This document shows positions 7,361-16,047 of a stretch of DNA of 64,000 nt, in pieces. The stretch's first letter is position 1. Each line of letters begins with the position of its first letter. A program made the position numbers and the translations under genes. The notes beneath the pieces are model-generated. The model had not been told where the DNA came from, searched no databases, and saw only the letters and a list, made by a program, of their open reading frames with translations. Source of the DNA: Bacteroidaceae bacterium HV4-6-C5C (lineage in GTDB: Bacteria > Bacteroidota > Bacteroidia > Bacteroidales > Bacteroidaceae); NCBI GenBank assembly GCA_007896885.1, contig VOIU01000015.1, positions 1 to 64,000 on the forward strand, in the 5' to 3' direction.

Positions 7361-10300
7361 TCACTTTTTCAAGCGTCCAAGATATAAATTGTATGATTGC
7401 TCAACTTTAGGTTCGAAGGTCTTGACGAGCGGAGAGTTATATTTCTTCATCAATTTCACTTCTTCGTTGAGTAATGCCCAATGGTATTCAAACTCACGGG
7501 TTGAAACGGAGAAACGGCTGTCGTCCAGTTTCAGATACCATGTGATATATTCTACCGCTTTATTAGCCATTGCTTTAATGATTTCGTCACCTTGAGCTTG
7601 TTTACCCAACTGATAATATGCTTCCGCCATTTGCGTAGCGCCGTTTTGCCAATCGTAAGGTACGTTATAATCCGGAATCATCTTTTCTGCATAGTTCAGC
7701 GCAGCAAGAGCCTTATCTTTTTTGCCTTCCTGTATGAGTTGCGCTACAAGCTGTGCAAAAACACGGCGGTGAGAGTAACACATGCGCATTGCATTCTCGT
7801 CGATATAAAGTCCCGGTTTATTAATATTTCCGAATTTGAACTTATGCATCACGTTATCGTACATCTTTTCGCTATCCAGTTTGACTCCGGTTTTGCTAGT
7901 ATCGAAAGGAGTGAAGCGATAAGCTAGGCCCTCTTGTATAAAGTGGTTATCCATATTTAGGTGGTTTTCGGTTCCCACACTGATAGCCATATAAAGCGGA
8001 CGTTCCCAATTTGATTCGGCCAACATTTCGAGCATCATCAATTCACTCTTATACAGTGCCCGTTTGCCCTTCAATGAGATGGTCATATAGTCAGGAATAG
8101 AATCACCCGGAATCATCATTCCACTGCGGCGTACAGCCTCTTTATCAACCTTCATCACGATACTGTCCGTAGGAATAACTTTTAAGTCTTCACGTTTGCC
8201 ACGTACCCAGTATTTTAGGATGTTCTTCAATTCGTAAGGGTTCTCTCCAAACTGTTTCTGAAGATCTACCAATGTCTCTCTATGTCCGTCGAGAGCTTTT
8301 TGTTTTGCTTCGGCATAAAGTCCGTCGATGCTCTTTTTGTAGTCTGCGCGGATAGGTACATATTCGTTTGTTCCTTCTACATACTCCATTCTGTTCCAAG
8401 TGATAGGTAAAGATGGTGAGTTGTATGCCGGACGTTTCATCTGGTCAATATACCAGTCTGTCTGCAGATAACTTAAGTTGCAAGTACGTGTATCCGTACG
8501 GAAGCTCTCAGTTTCCTGATTATACCACAACGGGAAAGTATCATTATCTCCATTGGTGAAGATGACAGGATTTCCCTTTTCGGGTAACGTCATCAAATAG
8601 TTCTGCCCGAAGTCCCGGCAGAGATAACGGTTGCTACGGTCGTGATCGTCCCAAGTCTGGCTTGCCATCTGTATGGGTACTAGCAGACAGGCTACTGAAG
8701 CAATAATAGCAGCCGGAAGTTCCTTCGTTTTAGTATATCGTTCCAATAGCTTAACAAGTCCGGCAACTCCCATACCAATCCAAATGGCAAAGGCATAGAA
8801 TGAGCCGGCATAAGCATAATCTCGTTCGCGAGGTTGTGCCGGAGTCTGGTTCAGATAGAGTACAATTGCGATTCCGGTCATGAAGAACAGGAAGAACACC
8901 ACCCAGAACTGTTGGATGCCTCTTTGTCCACGATATGCCTGCCATAATAGTCCGATGAGGCCTAACAAAAGCGGTAAGCAGTAGAATACATTATGTCCTT
9001 TGTTTGCTTTCAATTCGTGAGGCAACTGGCTTTGATCTCCTATCAGCCAACTATCAACCGCAGATATACCTGTGATCCAGTTTCCGTGCTCTATCTCACC
9101 GCTTCCCTGCAAGTCATTCTGCCGTCCTGCAAAGTTCCACATGAAGTATCGCCAATACATCCAATTGAGCTGGTATGAGAAGAAGAATTTGATGTTTTCC
9201 CATTGGGTAGGCATATTCACCATTACTGTTTCACCACATTGATCATACGGCACATCATAGCCTTTAATGGTCATCCACTCCTTATACAGTTCGGCATGCT
9301 GGCTACTGTACATACGTGGGAACAGCATATTTTGTGCATACTCATAGTCTACTCGCCCGGGGATTTCAATATAGCTATCTTTTTCATCAGCTTTAGCTTT
9401 TTCCTTACGGATAAACTTTGTATCACTTGTAGCTACTCTAGGCTCGCAATAGCCATCTTTTACATCAAGAGCAACTTTCGATGAGAAAGCAGGTCCATAG
9501 AATAAAGGTCTCGTACCATATTGCTCACGACCCAAATATTCTCCCAGTGTGAAGATATCTTCCGGAGAGTTCTGATCCATCGGAGTATTTGCTGTGGAAC
9601 GAATGACAATGATGGCATACGAAGAATATCCGATGACAATCATCATGGTACACAGTAATGAGGTATTTAATGTACGGGCTGAGATGCGATATTTCTGTTT
9701 TACTTTCTCTTGGACCTTCGGGCTGAGGTATAATAGCAGTGCAAGTATTACTACTACACCGATAGCAATTGAACTCCCCCCGTGCCCATAGAATGGGATG
9801 CCCAATAAAGCGACTGTCAGTACAAAAGAAAGAGACATCCGGTTGCGACTTTTCTCGGTAAAGCTTTCGTATACCCCCCAAATGATGGCGGCAGCTAGGA
9901 CAATGATATAAACTATTACTCCACTATTGAATGACATACCCAACGTGTTTACGAAGAAGAGTTCAAACCAGCCTCCTACTTTCACAATGCCGGGAACAAT
10001 ACCATACAGTACGGCTGCAACAAGTATTATTGAAGCAAGTAGTGCTAACAATGAGCCCTTTACGTTTGCATTGGGAACTTTCTTATAATAATATACCAGA
10101 ACAATAGCCGGCAAACAAAGTAAATTCAGTAAGTGAACGCCGATACTCAATCCGGTAAGGTAGGCAATTAAAATTAACCAGCGATCGGAGTGAGGTTGGT
10201 CTGCCACATCTTCCCACTTCAGGATAAGCCAGAAAACAACGGCTGTAAACAGTGAGGAAAACGCATATACTTCGCCTTCAACCGCACTAAACCAAAAGGT

Positions 10301-10705
10301 ATCACTGAATGTGTAAGCCAAAGCACCCACTAACCCACTACCCATGACAGTGATTAGCTGTCCTTTGGTAATGTTTTTTTCATCGGTAATAACAAGTTTC
10401 CGCACCAAGTGGGTGATACTCCAAAAAAGGAATAATATACAGGCACCACTCATTAGTGCGCTCATATAATTCACCATTTTAGCTACTGTGGTTGCATCCG
10501 ATGCGAACTGAGAAAACAGATTGGCAATCAGCATGAAGAAAGGTGCCCCGGGGGGATGTCCTACTTCCAACTTATAACCGGTGGTAATAAACTCCGGGCA
10601 ATCCCAAAAACTGGCAGTCGGTTCAATCGTCATGCAGTAAACTGTCGCGGCAATAAGAAATGTAATCCAACCAATCAGGTTGTTTACGGTTTTGTACTGT
10701 TTCAT
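7361..10705 (-). CDS. DUF2723 membrane protein, GT-C glycosyltransferase-like
   Basis: This is a 1114-residue protein with about 12 or more membrane segments in the first 350 residues and around 590-700, followed by a large soluble C-terminal part. The N-terminal signature TASFWDCPEFITTGYKLEVG and HPPGAPFFMLIANLF is that of DUF2723, a family related to protein O-mannosyltransferases (the TMEM260-type GT-C fold) with acidic residues in the first extracytoplasmic loop. The soluble part near residues 990-1060 looks TPR-like (EGKKDKALAALNYAEKMIPD). The likely role is transfer of a lipid-linked sugar to exported proteins; this is inference from the family. It is a single gene with its own -7 motif at 10761-10768. 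Confidence 0.82.
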   Translation of the reverse strand: MKQYKTVNNLIGWITFLIAATVYCMTIEPTASFWDCPEFITTGYKLEVGHPPGAPFFMLIANLFSQFASDATTVAKMVNYMSALMSGACILFLFWSITHLVRKLVITDEKNITKGQLITVMGSGLVGALAYTFSDTFWFSAVEGEVYAFSSLFTAVVFWLILKWEDVADQPHSDRWLILIAYLTGLSIGVHLLNLLCLPAIVLVYYYKKVPNANVKGSLLALLASIILVAAVLYGIVPGIVKVGGWFELFFVNTLGMSFNSGVIVYIIVLAAAIIWGVYESFTEKSRNRMSLSFVLTVALLGIPFYGHGGSSIAIGVVVILALLLYLSPKVQEKVKQKYRISARTLNTSLLCTMMIVIGYSSYAIIVIRSTANTPMDQNSPEDIFTLGEYLGREQYGTRPLFYGPAFSSKVALDVKDGYCEPRVATSDTKFIRKEKAKADEKDSYIEIPGRVDYEYAQNMLFPRMYSSQHAELYKEWMTIKGYDVPYDQCGETVMVNMPTQWENIKFFFSYQLNWMYWRYFMWNFAGRQNDLQGSGEIEHGNWITGISAVDSWLIGDQSQLPHELKANKGHNVFYCLPLLLGLIGLLWQAYRGQRGIQQFWVVFFLFFMTGIAIVLYLNQTPAQPRERDYAYAGSFYAFAIWIGMGVAGLVKLLERYTKTKELPAAIIASVACLLVPIQMASQTWDDHDRSNRYLCRDFGQNYLMTLPEKGNPVIFTNGDNDTFPLWYNQETESFRTDTRTCNLSYLQTDWYIDQMKRPAYNSPSLPITWNRMEYVEGTNEYVPIRADYKKSIDGLYAEAKQKALDGHRETLVDLQKQFGENPYELKNILKYWVRGKREDLKVIPTDSIVMKVDKEAVRRSGMMIPGDSIPDYMTISLKGKRALYKSELMMLEMLAESNWERPLYMAISVGTENHLNMDNHFIQEGLAYRFTPFDTSKTGVKLDSEKMYDNVMHKFKFGNINKPGLYIDENAMRMCYSHRRVFAQLVAQLIQEGKKDKALAALNYAEKMIPDYNVPYDWQNGATQMAEAYYQLGKQAQGDEIIKAMANKAVEYITWYLKLDDSRFSVSTREFEYHWALLNEEVKLMKKYNSPLVKTFEPKVEQSYNLYLGRLKK

Positions 10706-10760
10706 TCAGATATAGTTCGTTTTAGTACTTGATTCGATTGTTTTCTGATACGTATGGGCG

Positions 10761-10768
10761 CAAAGATA
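10761..10768 (-). promoter_or_regulatory. Predicted -7 promoter element for the DUF2723 gene
   Basis: The minus strand reads TATCTTTG (TAnnTTTG consensus), 55 bp before the DUF2723 start codon. Confidence 0.4.
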
Positions 10769-10866
10769 ATGAATTCACTTTTAAATATATGGAAGTAAGG
10801 ACTATTTATTAGGATAGCTTAAGGGATGGTGACTTTTTAAAAGTATAATTATCTTTTTACAAAGGA

Positions 10867-11649
10867 TTAATGGTGATGCTCACCAAGAATGCGATGAGGT
10901 AATGACCCGTGTCCCAATAACTCAATGGGACATTGGAAGTTGCGCTCAAGCCATTGGGCTGAGATACCCGTATCAGGATGATAGTCCAATGTTTCGTTGA
11001 CACATGCTATTGATTTCACTTGTTGTAGCACAGTGCCTATGTCGTGACTGACAAGAATAATGGCGCAATCTTGATTGATTTCCGCCAACAGTTTGTAAAG
11101 GTGAGCTTCGAAGCGCTTGTCGATATATGTGCTAGGCTCATCCAGTACAAGGACTTCGGGATTGGATATAATGGCACGCCCTAATAAGGCACGTTGCAAT
11201 TGCCCTCCACTTAGTGTTCCTATAGCCCGCTTTTCGAGTCCATCTAGTCCCATACGCATGACGACTTGCTTGGCCGTTTCCCTGTCGTTTGGAGTGAAGC
11301 GTGCGGTTAATGATTTCTGTGAGCTTAAACCTGATAGCACAACTTCTTCTACAGTGATGGGGAATTTCTTATCCAGACTGTTGTATTGCGGTAGATATCC
11401 CATAGGGACTTTGTTTACACGGGTGGAGCGTTCTCCGCTGTGTCGTGAATGATAATATATTGAACCTTTTGAAGGTTTTAGTAATCCAAGTATACACTTT
11501 ATCAAGGTTGTTTTTCCACCCCCATTAGGTCCGATTATACCCAAAAAATCATGCTCGCAAACATTTAGATTGACATCATGTAAGACAGTTCGCCCATCAT
11601 ATGCCGCACTTAATCCTTTTATTTCAATTAGTGGATTATCCATTTTCAT
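10867..11649 (-). CDS. Metal (zinc/manganese) ABC transporter ATPase
   Basis: This 260-residue ATPase has Walker A GPNGGGKTT (40-48), the Q-loop PQYN, the ABC signature LSGGQ (146-150), Walker B VLVLDEP (166-172) and the switch His202. It belongs to the ZnuC/MntB type. The C-terminus is histidine-rich (GEHHH at the end), as is common in zinc transporters. It starts 5 bp after the binding-protein gene and is surely co-transcribed with it. The third component, the membrane permease, is absent on both sides. Confidence 0.87.
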   Translation of the reverse strand: MKMDNPLIEIKGLSAAYDGRTVLHDVNLNVCEHDFLGIIGPNGGGKTTLIKCILGLLKPSKGSIYYHSRHSGERSTRVNKVPMGYLPQYNSLDKKFPITVEEVVLSGLSSQKSLTARFTPNDRETAKQVVMRMGLDGLEKRAIGTLSGGQLQRALLGRAIISNPEVLVLDEPSTYIDKRFEAHLYKLLAEINQDCAIILVSHDIGTVLQQVKSIACVNETLDYHPDTGISAQWLERNFQCPIELLGHGSLPHRILGEHHH

Positions 11650-11654
11650 CCGAA

Positions 11655-12572
11655 TTAGAGTTTCGTATTATTGATGGGATTCCTAAGTTCTTTTCCAATA
11701 CTCAGCATCTCTCTTTCCCAATCATAAGAAAGCGGATTCATCGGAACAACTTTCGCACCGGTTTGTCGGGAAATAATATCTGCATTCCTCCGGTCGAATT
11801 CGGGCTGGACAAAGATTACACGTACTTTTTCTTTCTTACATAATTGGATCAGTTCTTTGAGGTGAGCCGGCGAAGGCTCTTTGCCCCCGGATTCTATTGC
11901 TATCTGATGTAATCCGTAATCGCGGGCAAAGTATGATAGTGCAGGGTGATAAATCATAAAGGAACGATCGGCACCCGGTGTAGAAAGCATTTGGCACAAT
12001 ACACTATCTGTCTGCTTGATCTGGTCGGATAGTTTTTTATAACGCTCCAGATAATATTCTTCATTATTTTTGTCGATGGTACACAACGCATTTAATATGT
12101 TCACCGCCATAATTTGCGCATTATAAGTGGAGCTCCAGATATGCGGTTCCACGCCTAAGTGGGTGTGGCTGTCACCGCCCGAATCATTCCCGTGTAGATG
12201 AGGATGGGAGCTATCATATATAAGTTCCACTCCTTTAGAAGTATCGAAGAATTGCAGATGTGGTGCATTATCAGTCAACTTATCCATCCATGTTTGTTCA
12301 AACCCGATGTATCCGATACGGAAAAAGGCTTTACTTTTTGTTAGGTCTATCAATTGCTGGGGAGTCGGATCGTAGGTCTCAGGACTTACTCCTTTAGGAA
12401 CCATGCTGACGACTTTGAATTTATTTCCCGCAATAGCCTCGGTGAAGTAGCGCAACGGCTCTATAGTTACTGTTATAATGGGTCTTTTACTAACCTTGTG
12501 GTGAGTCGTGTTTTTATTATTACAGCTTGTCGCAAAAATTGCAATGAAAAGAAGTAAGTATAGTTGTTTCAT
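11655..12572 (-). CDS. Metal ABC transporter substrate-binding lipoprotein (ZnuA-like)
   Basis: This 305-residue protein has a lipobox ATSC with C17. The mature part belongs to cluster A-I solute-binding proteins. A histidine-rich loop (SSHPHLHGNDSGGDSHTH, about residues 137-154) and GVEPHIWSS with a metal-ligand His point to zinc. Further ligands are likely in FMIYHPALSYFARDYG and the later Asp/Glu region. It captures metal outside the inner membrane for the ATPase encoded 5 bp downstream. Together with the ATPase it makes two thirds of an importer. Confidence 0.87.
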   Translation of the reverse strand: MKQLYLLLFIAIFATSCNNKNTTHHKVSKRPIITVTIEPLRYFTEAIAGNKFKVVSMVPKGVSPETYDPTPQQLIDLTKSKAFFRIGYIGFEQTWMDKLTDNAPHLQFFDTSKGVELIYDSSHPHLHGNDSGGDSHTHLGVEPHIWSSTYNAQIMAVNILNALCTIDKNNEEYYLERYKKLSDQIKQTDSVLCQMLSTPGADRSFMIYHPALSYFARDYGLHQIAIESGGKEPSPAHLKELIQLCKKEKVRVIFVQPEFDRRNADIISRQTGAKVVPMNPLSYDWEREMLSIGKELRNPINNTKL

Positions 12573-12627
12573 AAATGCACGGTATTTACTGATTCTTATT
12601 AAAAAAACGAAAAAGAGGATGTTCTGT

Positions 12628-13290
12628 TCAAATCTTTATAGCCCGAAGTATTTCTCTTTTTCCTCCGGGAGGTCCTGGTAAACGCTCTGTTTTGAACCCT
12701 ATATCTTGCAGCATACGGCGAATCACCCCTTTTGCGCAATAGGTGGTCAGGATGCCCTCTGTTTCCATATTTATATAAATAGAGCGTAATAGTTCTTCAC
12801 TCCACATTTCTGGTTGCTTTTCAGGCGCAAAGGCGTCGAAGTAGACTACATCAAACTTTGAAGAGAAAGCGACAGTTTCAACTCCAAACAGTTGATTGGC
12901 ATCCGCCTGTATTTTCTTTAATGAAAAGTATGTCGTGATATCCGTTTCGACATCCCATGGTGCATTATGTATTTCCTTAAAAAGCTGATTATTACTATAA
13001 TTTAACGGACTGATTTCGCCCCATGCTAGAGGATACAATTCAATGCCTGTATATTTCACTTTTCTACTTTGCTGTTCTGCATACTCCAATGACAAAAGAG
13101 CATTTAGTCCTGTTCCAAAGCCTATTTCTAAAACATTAGGACATGAAGACCGGGATGCTTTTAACCCCATGTTTACAAATATATGTTCCGACTCGGTGCG
13201 AGCTCCTTTAACCGAATGATAATGCTCGTTCAGTTCGGGAACAAATAATGTCGGACTGCCATCTTTTGTTTGCTCTACGACCCTCTTCAT
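12628..13290 (-). CDS. mnmD: tRNA 5-methylaminomethyl-2-thiouridine methyltransferase, MnmD-type
   Basis: This stand-alone SAM-dependent methyltransferase (220 residues) is equivalent to the N-terminal MnmC2 half of E. coli MnmC, which makes the last methylation of mnm5s2U34 in tRNA anticodons. It has the SAM motif VLEIGFGTGLNALLSLEYA and the family-typical DAFAPEKQPEMWSEELL. The C-terminus PGPPGGKREILRA matches the family. There is no FAD-dependent MnmC1 half, as usual for Bacteroidetes. Its start codon overlaps the stop of the upstream DedA-like gene by 4 bp, so the two are translationally coupled. Confidence 0.85.
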   Translation of the reverse strand: MKRVVEQTKDGSPTLFVPELNEHYHSVKGARTESEHIFVNMGLKASRSSCPNVLEIGFGTGLNALLSLEYAEQQSRKVKYTGIELYPLAWGEISPLNYSNNQLFKEIHNAPWDVETDITTYFSLKKIQADANQLFGVETVAFSSKFDVVYFDAFAPEKQPEMWSEELLRSIYINMETEGILTTYCAKGVIRRMLQDIGFKTERLPGPPGGKREILRAIKI

Positions 13291-13745
13291 AGCAAGCCCC
13301 TTATTGTCAGAATTACAACAGCATATCTTAAGGCCTTACCCAAAAGCATACTAACCGATACGATCCAAATATTACTTCGCATAAACCCTAATGCTACGGA
13401 TAGAACATCTCCGATAAAAGGCAGAAAAGAGAAAAAAGCCATAAAAGCACCCTTCCCGTTTAAGTAATTTTGCATCTTCAGTATTTTCTCCGGTTTCATA
13501 TGAAAATATCGTTCCAACCAGTCCATTCGGCCCATACGGCCTACCCCATAACAGGTAAGGCTTCCCAACAGATTGCCGGTTGATGCGGCTATCAGGCAAA
13601 TCCATGGGTTCAGCCCTGTAGCCGGAATGACCAATGCTCCCAATACAACTTCCGAACTGAAGGGTACTAGACTTCCTGCTAATAATGCAGATATAAATAA
13701 TCCCAGGTATCCCCAGTGAATTAAGAATTGAATAAAAGCATCCAT
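13287..13745 (-). CDS. DedA/YqaA-like small membrane protein (VTT domain)
   Basis: This 152-residue integral membrane protein has about four hydrophobic segments. It shows the VTT/DedA pattern: early E in SSEVVLGALV, then GNLLGSLTCYGVGRMG and later FFSFLPFIGDVLSVALGF. The YqaA subgroup of this family is short like this one. DedA proteins act in lipid scrambling or envelope homeostasis; the substrate here is unknown. It overlaps its upstream neighbour by 25 bp and its downstream neighbour (mnmD) by 4 bp, so it is in a tight operon. Confidence 0.8.
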   Translation of the reverse strand: MDAFIQFLIHWGYLGLFISALLAGSLVPFSSEVVLGALVIPATGLNPWICLIAASTGNLLGSLTCYGVGRMGRMDWLERYFHMKPEKILKMQNYLNGKGAFMAFFSFLPFIGDVLSVALGFMRSNIWIVSVSMLLGKALRYAVVILTIRGLL

Positions 13746-14734
13746 ATATTGAATCCGAATAATCCTGCCAGGCAGGCAATGGCAAATATAAAAAATAAAT
13801 TCGAAGTCTTACTGCTTGTCAATACAAATAGATGCCCCGTAAGAATGCTGACTCCGATCAATAGTAAAGGCAGTACCTGAATACTTTGAATGGGCTGTAA
13901 GATGATATATATAAAAAAACAAAAATTCAGGAAAATAAGAAAATGAAGATAGACACGTGTTTGTATTCTGTCTTCATATCCCGCCATAATACAATGAACT
14001 GAGCTGATGGTATATATTAAAAAGAGATACCCCAATGTTGCAAAAGTCCAGGTGGGGACGTCTTTTATATAGTCTATGGGATAGAAAGTGACTAACTCTT
14101 GAAATGGTGCATAAAACAACTGCATGTCGCTATAAAAATAAGCATGTCCAAACAAAAACCAATATGGTAAGGTATAACCAATAACTGATGCAAAAAAGCT
14201 TTTCAATGAAAGCGACTGTAGATTGTAAGCTCCTATCCAAAAAATGGGGATGAAGAATGTCAGTTGTGGGAAAAATAAACTGCCTGTTCCTATGAAAAAG
14301 AACGTATAGAACAACACTCCTGACGAATGAATTTGCTGATAACTTTTGAATAGAAAGTAAAATGCCACGATTAAAAATGCAGAGGCAATATTTCCCGCAT
14401 AAAGCTTGTGGATAAACGGACATATTGCTACCAATATGAAATAGACGGATGTCTGTACCGATGCACGCATTCGGATAAAGCCGAACAGATTATTGAGTGC
14501 TATCAGTGAATATCCTGCTACTGCATAAAGCAGCAGACTTAATAAGCTTTCGATCCATTGAGGAAGATTCCACAGCCCCGAATTATATCCGGTAGGAAAT
14601 AATGATTGTCCTGCTTTAAGATTGGGAAACATAATGCTCCCTGCAATCCAACATCCGATGGATAATAGTATAACGACAGGCAAGGTGATTCTTCCTGTCG
14701 TTATTTGGGCTTGTAGTCTTTTATTGCTTCGCAT
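13721..14734 (-). CDS. Polytopic membrane protein, DUF6427-like
   Basis: This 337-residue protein is almost wholly hydrophobic with about nine predicted membrane segments. It resembles the uncharacterised Bacteroidetes membrane proteins collected as DUF6427, a tentative assignment from memory. No catalytic motif was recognised. It starts 14 bp after purD and overlaps the DedA-like gene, so expression is probably coupled to both; a role in envelope biogenesis is only a guess. Confidence 0.6.
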   Translation of the reverse strand: MRSNKRLQAQITTGRITLPVVILLSIGCWIAGSIMFPNLKAGQSLFPTGYNSGLWNLPQWIESLLSLLLYAVAGYSLIALNNLFGFIRMRASVQTSVYFILVAICPFIHKLYAGNIASAFLIVAFYFLFKSYQQIHSSGVLFYTFFFIGTGSLFFPQLTFFIPIFWIGAYNLQSLSLKSFFASVIGYTLPYWFLFGHAYFYSDMQLFYAPFQELVTFYPIDYIKDVPTWTFATLGYLFLIYTISSVHCIMAGYEDRIQTRVYLHFLIFLNFCFFIYIILQPIQSIQVLPLLLIGVSILTGHLFVLTSSKTSNLFFIFAIACLAGLFGFNIWMLLFNS

Positions 14735-14748
14735 TATTTTCGAGGGAT

Positions 14749-16023
14749 TTAAAGATCAAATCCGATATCGTGACGAAAATACTTCTTTTCAAAATCTATC
14801 AATTCCGCTACTTTGTAGCTTTTTGCCAATGCTTCTTCTTTTGTATCTCCGTAAGAGCAGACGGCAATGACTCTTCCTCCGTTGGTCACAATTTTTCTGT
14901 TTTTTTCGGCGGTTCCGGCATGAAACAAGATACTATCTGTTTGATTAGCCTTTTCGAAGCCTTTTATCGGGTGACCTTTTTCGTAGGCTTCGGGATAACC
15001 TCCGCTGACTAACATTACACAAGCTGCCGTTCGGCTATCTATCTCTAATAATTTCTTGTCGAGGTTTACATCGCGGACTCCTTCGAAAAGATCAACGAGG
15101 TCGCTCTTTACTCTCAGCATGACGCTTTCTGTTTCCGGGTCACCCATGCGGACATTGTATTCAATGACCATTGGTTCACCTTTGACGTTGATCAGTCCTA
15201 AGAAGATAAATCCCTTATAAACGATATTCTCTTTTTGAAGGCCCTTTATTGTGGGTTCAATAATGCGAACACGTACTTTCTCCATAAAGTCTTCGTTGGC
15301 AAAAGGAACGGGCGTAACACTTCCCATACCACCGGTGTTGAGGCCTTGGTCTCCTTCACCGATCCGTTTATAATCTTTTGCAACAGGCAGTACTTTATAG
15401 TTTTTGCTGTCGGATAATACAAAGACAGAACACTCTATTCCGCTTAAGAATTCCTCGATAACAACAGTTGCACTTGCTTCACCAAACATTCCGCCAAGCA
15501 TTTCCTTAAGTTCCTTTTGGGCTTCTTCCAAAGTCGGAAGAATAAGTACGCCTTTCCCGGCACAAAGTCCGTCCGCTTTTAATACGTATGGAGCTTCCAA
15601 ACTTTCCAAGAAGGATAAACCTTCCTCTATGTTTTCCGACGTAACACTCTTATAGCGGGCAGTAGGGATATTATGACGTTGCATGAATTCTTTGGCGAAT
15701 TCTTTACTTCCTTCCAATTGGGCCCCTTTAGCACTCGGACCGATAACTGCAATATGACAGGTATCCGGATCGTTAGTGAATCTATCGTATATGCCTTCAA
15801 CTAATGGATCTTCAGGGCCCACAACGATCATATCCACATTGTTTCTCAAAACGAACTCTTTAATAGCGGGGAAATCGGTGGCTTTAATAGCGATGTTCTC
15901 ACCAATGGATTCTGTTCCTGCATTACCCGGTGCTATATATAAATGTTCTACTTTGGGACTTTGTGCTATTTTCCATCCTAAAGCGTGTTCACGCCCTCCT
16001 GAACCTAATAAAAGAATATTCAT
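14749..16023 (-). CDS. purD: Phosphoribosylamine-glycine ligase
   Basis: PurD (GAR synthetase) joins glycine to phosphoribosylamine with ATP, the second step of purine synthesis. The 424-residue length is normal. The N-terminus [18 protein letters not shown] is the family signature. The ATP-grasp region is complete: [14 protein letters not shown], the [12 protein letters not shown] strand, and the PROSITE-like block at [10 protein letters not shown]. The C-terminal B-like domain is present. It starts 24 bp downstream of the peptidase gene and reads into the membrane protein genes. Confidence 0.95.
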   Translation of the reverse strand: MNILLLGSGGREHALGWKIAQSPKVEHLYIAPGNAGTESIGENIAIKATDFPAIKEFVLRNNVDMIVVGPEDPLVEGIYDRFTNDPDTCHIAVIGPSAKGAQLEGSKEFAKEFMQRHNIPTARYKSVTSENIEEGLSFLESLEAPYVLKADGLCAGKGVLILPTLEEAQKELKEMLGGMFGEASATVVIEEFLSGIECSVFVLSDSKNYKVLPVAKDYKRIGEGDQGLNTGGMGSVTPVPFANEDFMEKVRVRIIEPTIKGLQKENIVYKGFIFLGLINVKGEPMVIEYNVRMGDPETESVMLRVKSDLVDLFEGVRDVNLDKKLLEIDSRTAACVMLVSGGYPEAYEKGHPIKGFEKANQTDSILFHAGTAEKNRKIVTNGGRVIAVCSYGDTKEEALAKSYKVAELIDFEKKYFRHDIGFDL

Positions 16024-16047
16024 GGCTATGTTTGTATTTATTTGTTT

